Assembly (NCBI GenBank): GCA_963682025.1
Contig: OY821519.1
Span: 1,090,001 to 1,154,000 of the forward strand
Origin: Cordilura impudica
Lineage: Eukaryota; Arthropoda; Insecta; Diptera; Scathophagidae
Length of the DNA stretch: 64,000 nucleotides
Direction: 5' to 3'
The position numbers and the translations under genes are program-made. Positions 34,401 through 45,872 of the stretch are shown one piece after another. Numbering within the stretch: position 1 is the first letter of the stretch; each line of letters starts with the position of its first letter. Below the pieces are notes generated by a model, which was not told where the DNA came from, made no database searches, and saw only the letters and a program-made list of their open reading frames with translations.

Positions 34401-37400
34401 CAATTCATTTATTATGTTCTGTTTGCTGTTTATTTATTTTACACTTGCATGTTGTATTTTTTCTTTTCCTTTTTTTTTTGCTGTTGTACTTATTTGGTAA
34501 TGCAATATTATTTTTGTGCAGTTTCATTTTGTCGAAAACCTCCACCTGGGGTTATTTAAAGAATGGCAAATTTGATGGTATGATTGGAGCATTGGTACGG
34601 AAACAGGCGGATATAGGGGGATCGCCGATTTTCTTTCGTATCGAACGTGCCAAAGTGATTGATTATACAACGAGAACATGGGTGGCCAGGTATAACAATA
34701 AACAATATGTAGAACAATTTCAGTGAGTGTTTAGCTCATTGCTTATAAAAGAATTAAAATGCATCATTGTATAGTGAATGAGAAGAATGTTTTTATAATT
34801 AAATTTTTCACCCTTAGACCTTGCTTCATGTTTCGACATCCTCGTAGCACAAAGAAGGATCGAATTGTATTCCTTCAGCCATTTTCAAATGACGTATGGA
34901 TTTTCTTGGCCATGTGCGGTTGTATTACCATATTTCTACTGTGGATACTGACAAGCTTGGAGCGTAAATTCGAGCCCGTAGAAGAGTTGGAGCTGGTGAC
35001 GGCCACAGTTAAAACTAAGAAAGGTAAAAAATTCCGGTTTTTTTTTCTTATGTTTTGTAGTAATCAATATGTGATCTACAGCAGCTTCCAGAGGTGGAAC
35101 TGTTAAAGAAAAAAGTTTTAAAAGGCGCTTTCTGCAGTGGGGTGGTCAAGATGTAACAGAAGCTAAACGACGAGTTGGCTTGTTTTTTGAGTCATTACTT
35201 TTCTACATCGGTTCCATATGTCAACAAGGTACTGAAATATATAGTTTTACTTGATATTCAAGTTTAAATTACAAATTATATTCCTTACGTACAGGTTTGG
35301 AATTTTCAACACGTTCATTTTCGGGTCGCTGCATTGTTATCACTTCACTGTTGTTCTCATTTTCGATTTATCAATTCTATTCGGCCAGTATTGTTGGCAC
35401 ATTGCTAATGGAGAAACCAAAAACTATTCGAACATTGCGTGATTTAATACACAGTTCATTAGAGATTGGCATTGAGGATATTGTATACAATCGTGACTAT
35501 TTTTTGGTGAATTCTAACTTCATGTGCTTATATTTGCAAAAGTTTGCATTTTTGTTTTTATTTTTCTCACAACATCACAACCAATCCATTCCTTCCTCCC
35601 TCCCTCCCTATAAACATTTCTATAACATATGCAGCGTACAAAGGATCCCGATGCTCAAGAATTATATGCTAAAAAAGTAACTACTGTGCCTACGACGGGT
35701 GACATTGGCTTTGTGGATGTACCAGTGGATAATTTTGCATTGCCCATACAAACGACTATATTGACGGATGATAAGAAGGCCAAGGCATATCGTGACATCT
35801 TGCATAGCCATGAAACGGGGGCTCATGCCAAAACCAATGAAGCCTCCAATTGGTATGATCCAGATTTTGGTGTTGCTAAAATCAGAAAGGGACGTAAGTC
35901 TTGATATTCGTAGCAAGTCAGTGTTATTGAAAATATTCTTTTTCTAGTATTTGCCTTTCATGTTGATGTGGCCACGGCTTACAAAATCATAGCAGATACA
36001 TTCAATGAAAAGGAAATTTGTGACTTAACAGAAATACAGCTGTTTCCTCCACAGAAAATGATGAGCATTGTTCAGAAGGGATCACCTTTACGCAAAGTCA
36101 TTACATTCGGGTAATAATGGAAGCTCATTTGCCTTCTACATACTTAGTATGTCTGTGCCGTTATTTAAACTTTGAATCTATTGCGATAGTTTACGTCGGG
36201 TTGCCGAAGTTGGACTAACCGATTATGAGCGTAAAGTTTGGCATTCGGCCAAACCTCGATGCATAAAACAATTGCATACTGATGACTTAACAGTACGTAT
36301 TTATGTATTGATATCAATGGGATTGTAAGTAGCTGCAGCTACAGACATGTAGCCAGTTATTTTTTTTATCAATTATTCCATTAAATAACAACAACCATCC
36401 ATACAGCTGTAGGCCAATCCAATTGAATTGTTTTCTTTTTTAAGTTCAGCTCAGATTTAATTAATAGGCAAAGCGATTTCTTGTGATCGATTTTAAACCT
36501 TCAATAACCAACCGATTTTGACAAAAAATACCCCATTTGAAAGGTGTTTCTTTTTAGCTGTCTACCATATTTACAGATTTTCACGGTCTGGAACATTTTT
36601 TTTTTTTTTGAGTAGAATGCATTTAAAGTTGCTACTAACACATACATACATCAAACACATATTTAAGCTTCAAATAAAGAACTACACAATGCTGTGTGTT
36701 GAATGAAATTGAAAAAAAAAAAAAATAAATTTTCCTAGAATTTGCATCGAATATCGATCGAGCAGGTGCAATTTATGAAGTAAAATATTTTTTTTGGTCA
36801 TGTGAGAAATAATAAATTTTTGTTTTTCAAAAATTTTATAATATTATAGACGTACGGTATAAAAATAATATGGGGACAAGCAAAGGGTTAAAGAAAAATC
36901 ATTGCATGCTACTTTTTGAGCTAAAAACTAAATTATAAATTCTAACGAAACAATTAATTTTACACTAAAAATTTTTTGTTGCGAATGATTTTTTCAGATT
37001 CAATTTAGAAACAAACTATTTGTCCGATTGTTTTAATATTTGGTATTAAAAATTCGAATGGGGAAAAAACGATATCACTGAAAAAGCGTGTCAAGGTTTT
37101 AATGACCGCATTGCTTATATATATAAAAGAAAAACTATTTTCTTCATATACGCCGTATTCTATATTTTCAATTAATATTTACATTGATACTCGTACTTAT
37201 AACGAATCGGCTGAAGGCGTTAATGTCACTACTTATTTGGCCAACAACTGTATGCAATAGTTACGTTTTAAATGCGAGAGTTGTAGGTGAACTGATATTT
37301 TTTTTTCATTTCCAGGTTGATATGCAAACGTTTACATCAGCATTGTTAATGCTTATCTTTGGTTATGCAGTCAGTCTGTTGATTTTGGGCTTAGAGATCA

Positions 37401-37462
37401 TGCATTACAAACTATGGCAACGTTATACAACAACTACAACGACAACTACAACTACATCATAA
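28453..37462 (+). CDS. Ionotropic receptor (antennal IR, Ir75/Ir64a/Ir84a/Ir31a group), 12 coding exons
   Basis: Ligand-gated cation channel subunit of chemosensory neurons, related to ionotropic glutamate receptors. Coding exons: 28453-29769, 32066-32646, 33134-33290, 33353-33480, 34522-34689, 34818-35023, 35082-35228, 35295-35506, 35635-35893, 35948-36110, 36190-36292, 37316-37462. All introns are GT-AG and phases match, giving about 1195 residues. Residues 1-32 are a signal peptide (ILLLILMWTLIW core). A Ser/Thr/Asn-rich region with an eight-proline run follows, then the variable extracellular domain. S1 holds ERAKVIDYT; its Arg770 aligns with the ligand arginine of glutamate receptors. 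M1 is about 810-831, pore loop 885-901, M3 913-935, M4 1152-1176. The S2 threonine is not conserved (YNRDYF), but HVDVATAYK offers the acidic residue. The tail is a Thr run. Length favours Ir64a, but I cannot separate it from paralogues. The first ATG of the frame was chosen as start. Confidence 0.9.
29870..31450. other. GC-rich block of unknown origin in receptor intron 1
   Basis: Intron 1 (29770-32065) contains about 1.5 kb near 50% GC, against roughly 30% around it. It has several 60-150-codon frames on both strands (for example 31136-31570 plus, 30600-31064 minus), none with a motif I recognise. The only other comparably GC-rich DNA in the window is the LOA LINE and BEL element, so a 5'- or 3'-terminal piece of a non-LTR element is a possibility. 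It does not resemble rRNA. A separate host gene nested in the intron cannot be excluded but has no support. Confidence 0.5.
36451..36766 (+). mobile_element. Short non-autonomous Helitron, diverged copy in receptor intron 11
   Basis: Aligns with the family from TTAATAGGCAAAGCGATTTC through TTTGAAAGGTGTTTCTTTTT and GCATTTAAAGTTGCTAC to the hairpin remnant GCATCGAATATCGATCGAG. The final CTAG is mutated (GCAGG), so the 3' end is approximate. Same orientation as the gene; it lies between exons 11 and 12. Confidence 0.7.
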
Positions 37463-37581
37463 TCGATGTCGTCAACATGATAAACAAACTAACTAACAAA
37501 TTCACATAAATATATGAATATTACGTAAAAAATACGCACACACCGTGTGACGTACGAGTAATAATGTAAAGAAAGAAAAAC

Positions 37582-37587
37582 AATAAA
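37582..37587 (+). terminator. Polyadenylation signal AATAAA of the receptor gene
   Basis: First canonical AATAAA downstream of the stop codon at 37460-37462, giving a 3' untranslated region of about 140 bp. The cleavage site is not visible. Confidence 0.55.
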
Positions 37588-38328
37588 ACGCTACCAGTTC
37601 TGAAATTAGAATTGGGCACAAAAAAATTCATATATAAATTATAAATAATTTATTGTGATTACTCGTATGGGTGACAAATATTCGGGTACTATAATTAAAA
37701 TTTCATATTTACAAATTACATACAATGGACGAAAATTTTTAAAATACTAAAGGAAAAATTGTACTGATTTTTATTTTTATTTCAATAAACTGCAACGTCC
37801 TACACCTGATATCAATTTCGTTATTGTCATTTTTAGTTTGCGGGCATAATTTATTATTGTTTTTAATTGAAAATAAAGTTGTAAAAAAATAGTGTAGAAA
37901 ATTAAAAAAGAGAAAAGAAATTATGAATCAAAAATAATATTTAATAATAAAAATCAACTGAGGGAAAATTCAAAATTGATAACATGCTACTTCACTGACA
38001 TTTACCGCGTACGAAAACAACACCAAATTTTTAACGTTTTATTGAAATTTTTTGTGTAGAATCAGTGTTAAATGCACACTTAATCTATATATTAATACGT
38101 GAAGGTAAATTTTTAGTTCCCTTTTTAAGCAATATGACGGCACGGAGGAGTGTGAAAATTTTCCTAGTTATAGTTCATATAGAGGAGAAGCTGAGAATGA
38201 TAAAATTTATGTTTAATCTGAATGATTTAAATTATATATCAGACGCACTGTGTTGAATTGTAAATTATTAAAATTTATTAACATACCTTTAGGCTCATTT
38301 TATGTATTCATATGTATTTTATATATAT
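37588..38328. other. Downstream AT-rich sequence with a Helitron internal fragment
   Basis: 38240-38310 resembles the interior of the short Helitron (GTGTTGAATTGTNAATT... then TTATTAACATACCTTTAGGCTC). Nothing else is recognised. Confidence 0.4.
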
Positions 38329-41117
38329 GGGGGATTTCATGTCAAGTGCACAAACTTTTGAAACCGATGTCTTCCGATCGGGATGAAATTGGATAGTAGT
38401 TTAGACACAATTTTTCAATAAGATCGGTCCAGATCTCTCTGAATTAGAGGGGATCAAAATTTGACATTTTGGCCAAACAAGTGTTTTTTCTCATCCATGT
38501 AACTTATTACCTATTGTTCCTAGAAAATTTTCTCCCAAAGAGTTTAGATAGCTATATATTTCGGAAAAAAATAAAAAAAAAAAAAAAAATTGTAGACTTT
38601 TTTTTTTTTGCTAAATTAAAGCATTTTTTGCCTTTTTTTTCAAAAAGCGCATTTTTTTTTTTTTTCATAAGAAAGCTTAGGATTTTTCCTTTAATAACTT
38701 TTTGGTTGCTTAGTGGGATGGGAGTGGGATATCTATCAAAATAAATGTTTTGTAACTCAAGACAATGGTTTTTCAATTTTTCACAAATGCACTATTTTGA
38801 ATTTTTTCCTATTTGGGTCTAAAACCTTACAAATAAAACTTATACTGAGAAACTAGACAAACTAAACTTTCCTAAGGTATATAACATACCTAACTAAAAT
38901 TTTATACCCTCGATACTGTAATACCCAGAATATGTTAACCTCAGGAAAAAAATCGCTTTTTTTCTATAGAAATGTTGAAAAATTATTATTTTTTTATTTA
39001 TTTGTAATAATAATTAAATTAATGTATAATAATAATAATATTAAAAATAAAAAGATAAATAATTTATTAAAATTTAATCTTAATTGCATTAGATCCATTT
39101 ATATCATAACTATTTTTATACTTAATTTATTGTAGCTGATGAAGTATTTAAGTCTTGTAAATTTTTAAATACCCAGTCTTTCATCCAGCTTTTTTGTCGC
39201 CTTTATTTACTGCGCGTTTTTGTCAATCCTTTCTTGGCGTTACTAGGTTCAGCTGTTGATTTCGCCGCTAGTTTATTTGTTGCCTTTGGAAAGAAATCGC
39301 ATTGAATAGAGGCAGAAAACTTTTTCAACTTGAGTCTTCCATCGACAAGCGGTATAAAAGCATGGTATTGAGCGGTGCCATCGATTGTTACCGCAGCATC
39401 GAATCTGCTCTTCAGTGTTTTCAATGTTTCTTGATGATCCTCTTTGCTACTAAAAACTATTTTAGTTTCTTTACAATAACTCTTTGCCCAATGGAATAAA
39501 GCAGTCGCATCTAAGATGCGATCTTGATTAGAGCACTGGAGGCTATACTTCGCTGCATTTCTTTTAAGGTTTTGCTCCAATACCATCACATGCTCCTTTA
39601 CCATGAGCAGTAGGATGAAAATGCCACTCAGCTGGCATTCCAAAATCTTTTTCATGGGCCATAAGATTTGCCAAGCTACTTTTGTTTTTAAAATGTTGAC
39701 GAGCTCCGTCCGAAACGTAGTATACCTTCTTTACTGTAAACTTAGATTTTAGAAATTTTAGTATTCTCTTCTGGTACTCATAAACTGCAACGGTATCATG
39801 TTTTAAATCGTCTGATATGATTGTCATACTTTTGTGTTCAAGTTTTTCATCTTTCATGTTGTAAATAACTACTGTGAATATAGTTGCTTGGTCGTTATTG
39901 AAGTGGAATGCTTGTATGGCATCCTGAAGAACATATTTATAGTTTTCTGCGAAATCATATGAAATAACGAATTCACCAGACTTCAAATGTATTTTCAAAT
40001 CCTTGAAGAATGACCATTGCTCTTCGACTACAAAGTCATGGGTTCTCAAGTTTAGCAATCATGTACACATTTCTTCCACAAAATCATCCAAATTTAAAAT
40101 GATTGTTTTCAATGTGCATCTGTGAGTCTGAATCCAAGAATCAAATTTGACCTCCTCTATATATTCTTGATCTAAAGAGTTGATTAAATTTTCTTTGATG
40201 AATGTGGTTTTCGGGCAATTGGTACATTCACCTAAGTGGCAAGAAGTTGTTGCATTAGGACCCATAGTCAATTTAAGGCAATCGCGGTAATCGTGTAAAT
40301 CTTCTTCCGAATCATCTGTTAAATACTTTAAGTTGATTTCCTTCAACACCAGTTTAACATTTTCATGGTAAATGCAAACGCATACTGTGTGAGTTCCGCT
40401 TTCTGCCAAAACGCAATGTTTTGTCCTCATTTGGGTTAATTTCGTGAAGCCAATTCTAACATCCTCGTGTTCAGATTGAAATGTGCAAATAACTCTATCA
40501 GGTTACAGATAACCATTCTCTTCTGTTGTGTTATGAAGGTATGTTACATACCTTCGGAAAGGTTAATTTGTCTAGTTTCTCAGTATAAGTTTCATTTGTA
40601 AGGTTTTTCACACAAATAGGAAACAATTCAAAATAGTGCATTTGTGAAAAATTGTAAAACCGTTGTCTTGAGTTACAAAACATTTATTTTGATAGATATC
40701 CCACTCCCATCCCACTAAGCGACCTAAAAGCTCTTAAAGGAAAAATCCTAAGCTTTCTTATGGAAAAAAGGTCTTTTTTGAAAAAAAGGCAAAAAATGCT
40801 TTAATTTAGCAAAAAAAAAGTCTTAATTTTTTTTTTTTTTAAAGTATTTTTTTCCGAAATATTGAAGAAATAGCTATCTAAACTATTTGGGAAAAAATTT
40901 TCTAAGAACAATAGGTAATAAGTTACATGGATGAGAAAAAACACTTGTTTGGCCAAAATGTCAAATTTTGATCCCCTCTAACTCAGAGAGATCTGGACCG
41001 ATCTTATTGAAAAATTGTGTCTAAACTACTATCCAATAGGACTAACATTGGTGCAAATTTCATCCCGATCGGAAGACATCGGTTTCAAAAGTTGGTGCAC
41101 TTGACATGAAACCCCCC
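38329..41117 (-). mobile_element. DNA transposon with inverted repeats of about 560 bp and an unusual transposase
   Basis: Terminal inverted repeats run from 38329 (GGGGGATTTCATGTC) to about 38890, and from about 40541 to 41117 (GACATGAAACCCCCC). They stay recognisable over their whole length, with mostly point differences and poly(A/T) length changes. The flanks are ATATATAT on both sides; the target duplication is probably 4-8 bp but is ambiguous in this simple sequence. The interior carries one minus-strand coding region. Total length 2789 bp. The superfamily is not established; Sola-like or an unnamed insect group are possibilities only. Confidence 0.8.
39203..40505 (-). pseudogene. Transposase-like gene of the long-TIR element (one stop, one frameshift)
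   Basis: On the minus strand the frame is open from about 40505 through a GTHTVCVCIYHENVKLVL segment and a CTNCP cysteine pair to an in-frame TGA at 40059-40061. It continues open to about 39600, where a single frameshift moves coding to the frame ending at 39203. Likely catalytic acidic residues lie in SYDFAENY, in YYVSDGARQHFKN and around EWHFHPTAHGKGACDG, consistent with an RNase H-fold (DDE/D) nuclease. The carboxy end is lysine-rich. I recall similar uncharacterised proteins in insects and cnidarians but cannot give a family name. The amino terminus may lie further upstream. Only two lesions suggest a fairly young copy. Confidence 0.65.
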
Positions 41118-41403
41118 ATATATATTGATTAAAAAAACATTTCTCTTGTTCTTTTCTTTCAAGTGTTGAGTCAAATAGTTGATTAAGCATGAGTTGAAGT
41201 AATAGGCAGAAGGATGCTGAAGATGAACAAGTCACTTTGTTCGAAAGTAGCTCTATCTTCAATTTTTTCCAATATTTCTCTTACATTACAAAAATTATTA
41301 TCTTTCTTTCATTAGACAATATATACATGATCTTAAACCAAACAATAAATAACTAATTATTCCAAAACAGATCAACAATACATAACAATCAAAACTTTGA
41401 AAG

Positions 41404-41467
41404 ACAAAAATTGAATGAAAAAATAATATTTCCTAGAATTTGCACTCGAATTTCGAGTGCTGGGTAG
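41404..41467 (+). repeat. Helitron 3'-end fragment
   Basis: Contains the perfect hairpin GCACTCGAATTTCGAGTGC followed by CTGGGTAG in place of GGAATCTGCTAG. It could belong with the Helitron interior at 38240-38310, the two having been separated by the long-TIR transposon and a deletion. Confidence 0.55.
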
Positions 41468-41564
41468 TGTTAGAAACACCAAATTGATATCACTAAAAAA
41501 AATTATTAACAATATGTAACATTTTTTTAATTCCTTAATAAAAACGAATAAAAAAAGTACAGTC

Positions 41565-41960
41565 GGTCTGGTCTATACGGCACACTATACCATTTCTCTT
41601 AGTTCTAGCTAATTAGATATAAATAGATAATAAGCATTTACCAAATTTGAGTGGCCTTGTTATTGATTTTTTTGCCTTCGGATATGAACAAATTTATATG
41701 GGATGCTATATTAAGAATTATCCTACAAAGTTTATTTTTGGACTACTAATTGATGGGTGCAATAAACACACACAAACCAAATTTGATCAAGATCTATATG
41801 ATAGTTTGCGTCTTAAGTCGATTTCATAAGGGTCATTTTTATGGGGACTAGGTCTGTACATGCACCGATATTTACAAATTTCAATAGCACTCGTCGATAA
41901 GAGCATTGCGATCTATAATTTGGTTATAAGGGATAATCTTTTTAATATGTTTTTAAATAT
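41565..41960 (-). mobile_element. Old, diverged family A Helentron-like remnant
   Basis: CAGTCGGTCTGGTC and CACACTATACCAT correspond to the palindrome and subterminal box. Internal blocks AAATTTGAGTGG, TTCGGATATGAA and GGGGACTAGGTCTG match family A. The (GTCY)n tract and 5' end are missing. Confidence 0.6.
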
Positions 41961-42539
41961 CAAATATAAGACCGATTTGATATTTAAAAACTATGAAGAA
42001 TTTTGGTTGCCCCTTTTCGCTGGCTTATAAAAAATTAAAACCTATTTAACATTTTTTTTAATTGTTAATTTTGGTTTTAATTTCACTTTGCTGAAACTTT
42101 TGAAATTTATATATTTTTTTTTACAGCAGGCGATTTTCGAGCTTAATCTACATATTTAATAATAATTTTTAAATTAATATTAGGAATAAAATTCATTACA
42201 ATATAATTTTTTTTAATAAAATAAATTTATTGTTAGCAAAAGTTGGATTAAAAATAATAGTACCGAATCTTTGGTACCCTCTACATCCCTCCTTAATATC
42301 TGAGCTTATAACAAATGTAAATAAAATATTTTAAAAAGCAACAAATTGATAATTTGATAAACTTAATGCTAAATAATTACAACAAAGAAACTGAATTTTA
42401 AAATTTTTTTAGAGGTGTCCTTCATCTGTTGGATATATCTCGGCACAATGATGCCCGATTTACCCCATTTTCAATATCAACCTGCTCGAAATAATGAAAA
42501 ACAATATTATCATAAATTCACCCAAGCAAATGTTTTATT

Positions 42540-42715
42540 TTGTCAATGAGCATGATTTCAACAGACAGACGGACATCGCTAATATCGACTCGAATTGTTA
42601 TAAGGATCAAGAATATATATACTTTATGGGGTCACAAATGCATTTTTCGATGCGTTACAAACAGAATTATAAACTGATACAGTGGTGTGAAGGGATAAGA
42701 ATAAAAATTGCAAAA
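42540..42715 (-). mobile_element. 5' fragment of a (GTCY)n element
   Basis: Minus orientation: it starts near 42715 with TTATCCCTTCACACCACTG, passes GACCCCATAAAGTATATATA and reaches a short GTCCGTCTGTC tract. Layout as in family C. Only the 5' portion remains. Confidence 0.55.
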
Positions 42716-42917
42716 AAATTTCTTAATTTCTTCGTATTTGCATTTATTTTAATTTTCAAAATTATCTTTAACAAAAAAATTAAACTTTCATCCGAAAAAA
42801 CTTGGAAATTTGAAGTCAAAATATTAATAGACCAGAAAATATAACACTAAAATTAAAAAAAAAAAAAAATATATTACAAATGTCAAGAATAAATTATATG
42901 AACTGAACCGAATCTTA

Positions 42918-43193
42918 GCTATTTTGGAAGATACAAGACATTATATGAATCAATAAAATCTAAAGAAAGCAGGTATGAAATTATATCAAAACAATTAACT
43001 GATTTATGGAATAAAATGAAAATATCGAAAATTGCTATAAAGTCAATAAAGAGAAAGGCAAAACGGTTGGTTTGGCTTTATGAAAAAAGTCGAAAATTTA
43101 AAATTGTAAATAGTATAAATATTATGAAACTTTTGTTGCATCCACCAAAGTGTTGGAATGAAAATCTGAAACAAGTAACTTGCCAATTTTGAT
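42918..43193 (+). pseudogene. Degraded open frame of unknown transposon origin
   Basis: About 90 codons without a start. The segment is basic and rich in Lys, Ile and Trp (LTDLWNKMK, then KRLVWLYEKSRKFK), ending in a Cys-containing stretch (HPPKCWNENLKQVTCQF). A further frame at about 43185-43345 continues with an acidic patch. The composition looks protein-coding, not like simple AT-rich DNA. It may be the amino-terminal part of the element family at 1-490, but this is a guess. No function can be assigned. Confidence 0.35.
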
Positions 43194-43467
43194 TCAGAGT
43201 TAATGTTTGTGTATGAAAAAGTTCCATATGATGATGATAACGATTAATTACCTCCATTAAGATTTAAAGCACAGAAGTCATCAATAAATCCTGCCGTTAC
43301 TTTAGTAAATGAAGTTAAATCTCAAGTTCATTTCGTTTATTAAAGATAGTTTCTAATTAATTACCTTGAGATTGTATATAAATATTTTACATTATAAATT
43401 TGAAGAAGATGCATAAAGAAAACTTTATTAAAAAAACATAAAAAACTTTATTGTTTTACAAAAAGAG

Positions 43468-45864
43468 TAGGGTTTCCATTCTCGGTTATCGAGTAATCGG
43501 TTACTCGGTTATTTCTCTGATTTATATATTACTCGGAAACTCGGTTTTTCACCATTAGTACTCGGTTATTATTTAAACAATTGCAAGAGCTAAATAAATG
43601 AATTCAAGTGAATTCAAATTCAAAATTAATAACCTTGCAAATAAAATAGTAGGCTTTGCAAATAAAATAGTATTGGTTTTACTCTTTCTTATTTAATTTT
43701 GAAGAAAGTTTATTCGACAAATTGATGGTAAGTTTATTATATTTTGTGAGGTTACGTGTAGTGTAGTTACAATTTAATTTTCTAAAATAGCCATGTCAAC
43801 CAAGAACTCAAATAAAAAGTCTGAAGTCTGGAATTTTTTAATAAAAATAAAAATAATGAAGACGCAAAATGTTTGAAGTGTGGGAATATCATCTTCTGTA
43901 AAGGATCATCCACAACCGCATTGATCAACCACTTAAAAGGATATGATATATTTATTAAAAGCGAAATAGTTCAGAAGAACTTCCGATGATATCCACTGGT
44001 TCCGATTGTGCCAGAAAAAGTAGAACTGAACAAGGTAATTTATTCATTTGCGTGAATCGAGACTCGTTGGGGGAAATTTTAGCAAAATGTGCTGCTGTGG
44101 ATGGATTTTCCATACATGCTATTAAAAATTCTTCAGCTCTAAAGGGATTTGTTCAATATCGCAGTTATGAAATGCCAAAAAGTGATGCATCCATCACGAA
44201 TCACATTAAAGATTTTGTTGTACGGAAAAAAACAGAACTTACCAAATACTTATCGACCTCGAGTTCAAAAAGACGAATGGACAGGCAGAAATGTTAAACG
44301 ATATTTGAACGTAACCTTACACAGCATGTCTTATGTTTGATGCCAATTGAAGGTTCGTGCAATGCAGTCAAGTTGAAAAATTTAGTTGAAGAAAAATTGC
44401 TTTGCTTTGGTCTGAAATTTGCGAAAGACATTATCGCTTCCACAAACGATGGAGCTGCAGTGATGCAAAAATATGGAAGGTTAATAGAAGCTACATATAT
44501 GCCAACTTTGTTTCAATCATTCTATTCACCTAGCAGTAATTATGTTTTTTATAAAAAAAATGTAAAAGAAAACATAATTTTAAGTGAAGGTGATGATAAT
44601 TATGACGGTGATGAAAACAGTGAAGAAAATCCCAGTAATTTGGATGCAAATGCAAACATAAATTTTGATAATGTTGAAGAAATAATTACAACTTTTAGAC
44701 CAGATATAGGTAAAGCATTAGCAGAAACCAGAACCGTTATTAAAAAATTTAAAAATTCAACAGTAAGGAACTCAATTTTGCGAAATTATGTCACAAACCA
44801 CGAATGCAAAAATTTGAGTTTGATGTTGGATTGTAAAACCCGCTGGAATTCTCTTATCCCAATGATTGAATGTTTCTTAAAATTGAAAGAGAGAATCAAG
44901 AAAGCACTGAATGATATTGGTTGTGTCGATATTTATAAAGAGGAAAATGAGGTAGTTTTGGAAGATATTTTAAAAATTATGAAACCAACTGAATTGGCTG
45001 TTAACGAATTAAGTAAAGAAAATGCTACGTTGTTAACTTCTGAAGGTGTTTTTAAATTTTTGTTTGAAAAGCTTCGTGAAATTAATGCTAGTTTAAGCAA
45101 AGAATTATTAACTGCATTAAAAACTCGAATGAATGACAGAAGAAATAAAACAGTAATAACGTTGTTACTATATCTCCAGTGTGGAAAAATGCCTCGAGCC
45201 AATGGTGATTTTACATATTCGTCAAAAATTGCAATTTGTGAATTTGCAAATATTCTTTTGAATAAAATATATCCGGTTTCTGCTATTTCTGAAGAAGCTG
45301 GTAGTGACAACGTGTCAACAGACGATTGCTTCGAAATAGAAGAAACGGATACAAATGAGCTTAATCAAGAACTGCACAGGGCAATTTCGTTCGTTTTGGT
45401 CATGAATAATAGTTCTAATACTGGTAAATATATAAAAGACTTAAAATCAGATTTTAAAATATTAGATGGAACCAAAAAGCGTACGGAGAAGCTTGAACGA
45501 TTATACGAGGCCTTATTAACTATAAAACCAACATCTACAGCTACAGAAAGGGTTTTCTTAACAGCAGGAAATTTCTTCACCAAAATAAGAAAATAAGAAC
45601 TTCGAATCATTAGATGCTCTAATTTTCTTAAAGTATTATTTTTTAAATAAAGATAAATAATTCTATACTCTACTCATCAATTATGTACTCTTTGTTATAC
45701 TCTATAGTCTATAATATATAATAAATTAAAAATATAAAAATATATGAATTACAAATATGTTTTTTTTTGTTTGAAATACTCGGTTAACCGAGTACTCGGT
45801 TAATTTTCCTTACAGATACTTGAAAACTCGGTCAGTTGATTTTGCCGAGTAATTGGAAACCTTA
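43468..45864 (+). mobile_element. hAT transposon with perfect 8-bp target duplication
   Basis: AAAAAGAG occurs at 43460-43467 and 45865-45872, immediately outside inverted ends TAGGGTTTCCA (left) and TGGAAACCTTA (right). An 8-bp duplication and TAGGG-type ends are diagnostic for hAT. Both subterminal regions contain multiple CGGTTA/TCGGTTAC motifs (left: 43485-43565; right: 45778-45850), probably transposase-binding repeats. Interior: one broken plus-strand transposase gene. 2397 bp. Confidence 0.93.
43793..45596 (+). pseudogene. hAT transposase, frameshifted
   Basis: The frame starts MSTKNSNKK at 43793. A BED zinc finger follows after a frameshift (CLKCGN..., HLKGYD, with the last histidine position lost). 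The frame changes again at about 43985, 44265 and 44335. The DEWTG segment near 44270 holds the first catalytic aspartate, and STNDGAAVM near 44445 the second. CKTRWNS near 44837 matches the conserved CxxTRWNS box. The carboxy end (from about 45505) has KPTSTATERVFLTAGNF, the hAT dimerisation motif, ending at 45594-45596. The last 419 codons are open. An acidic insert (DDNYDGDENSEE) lies near 44595. At least four frameshifts make this copy inactive. Confidence 0.88.
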
Positions 45865-45872
45865 AAAAAGAG

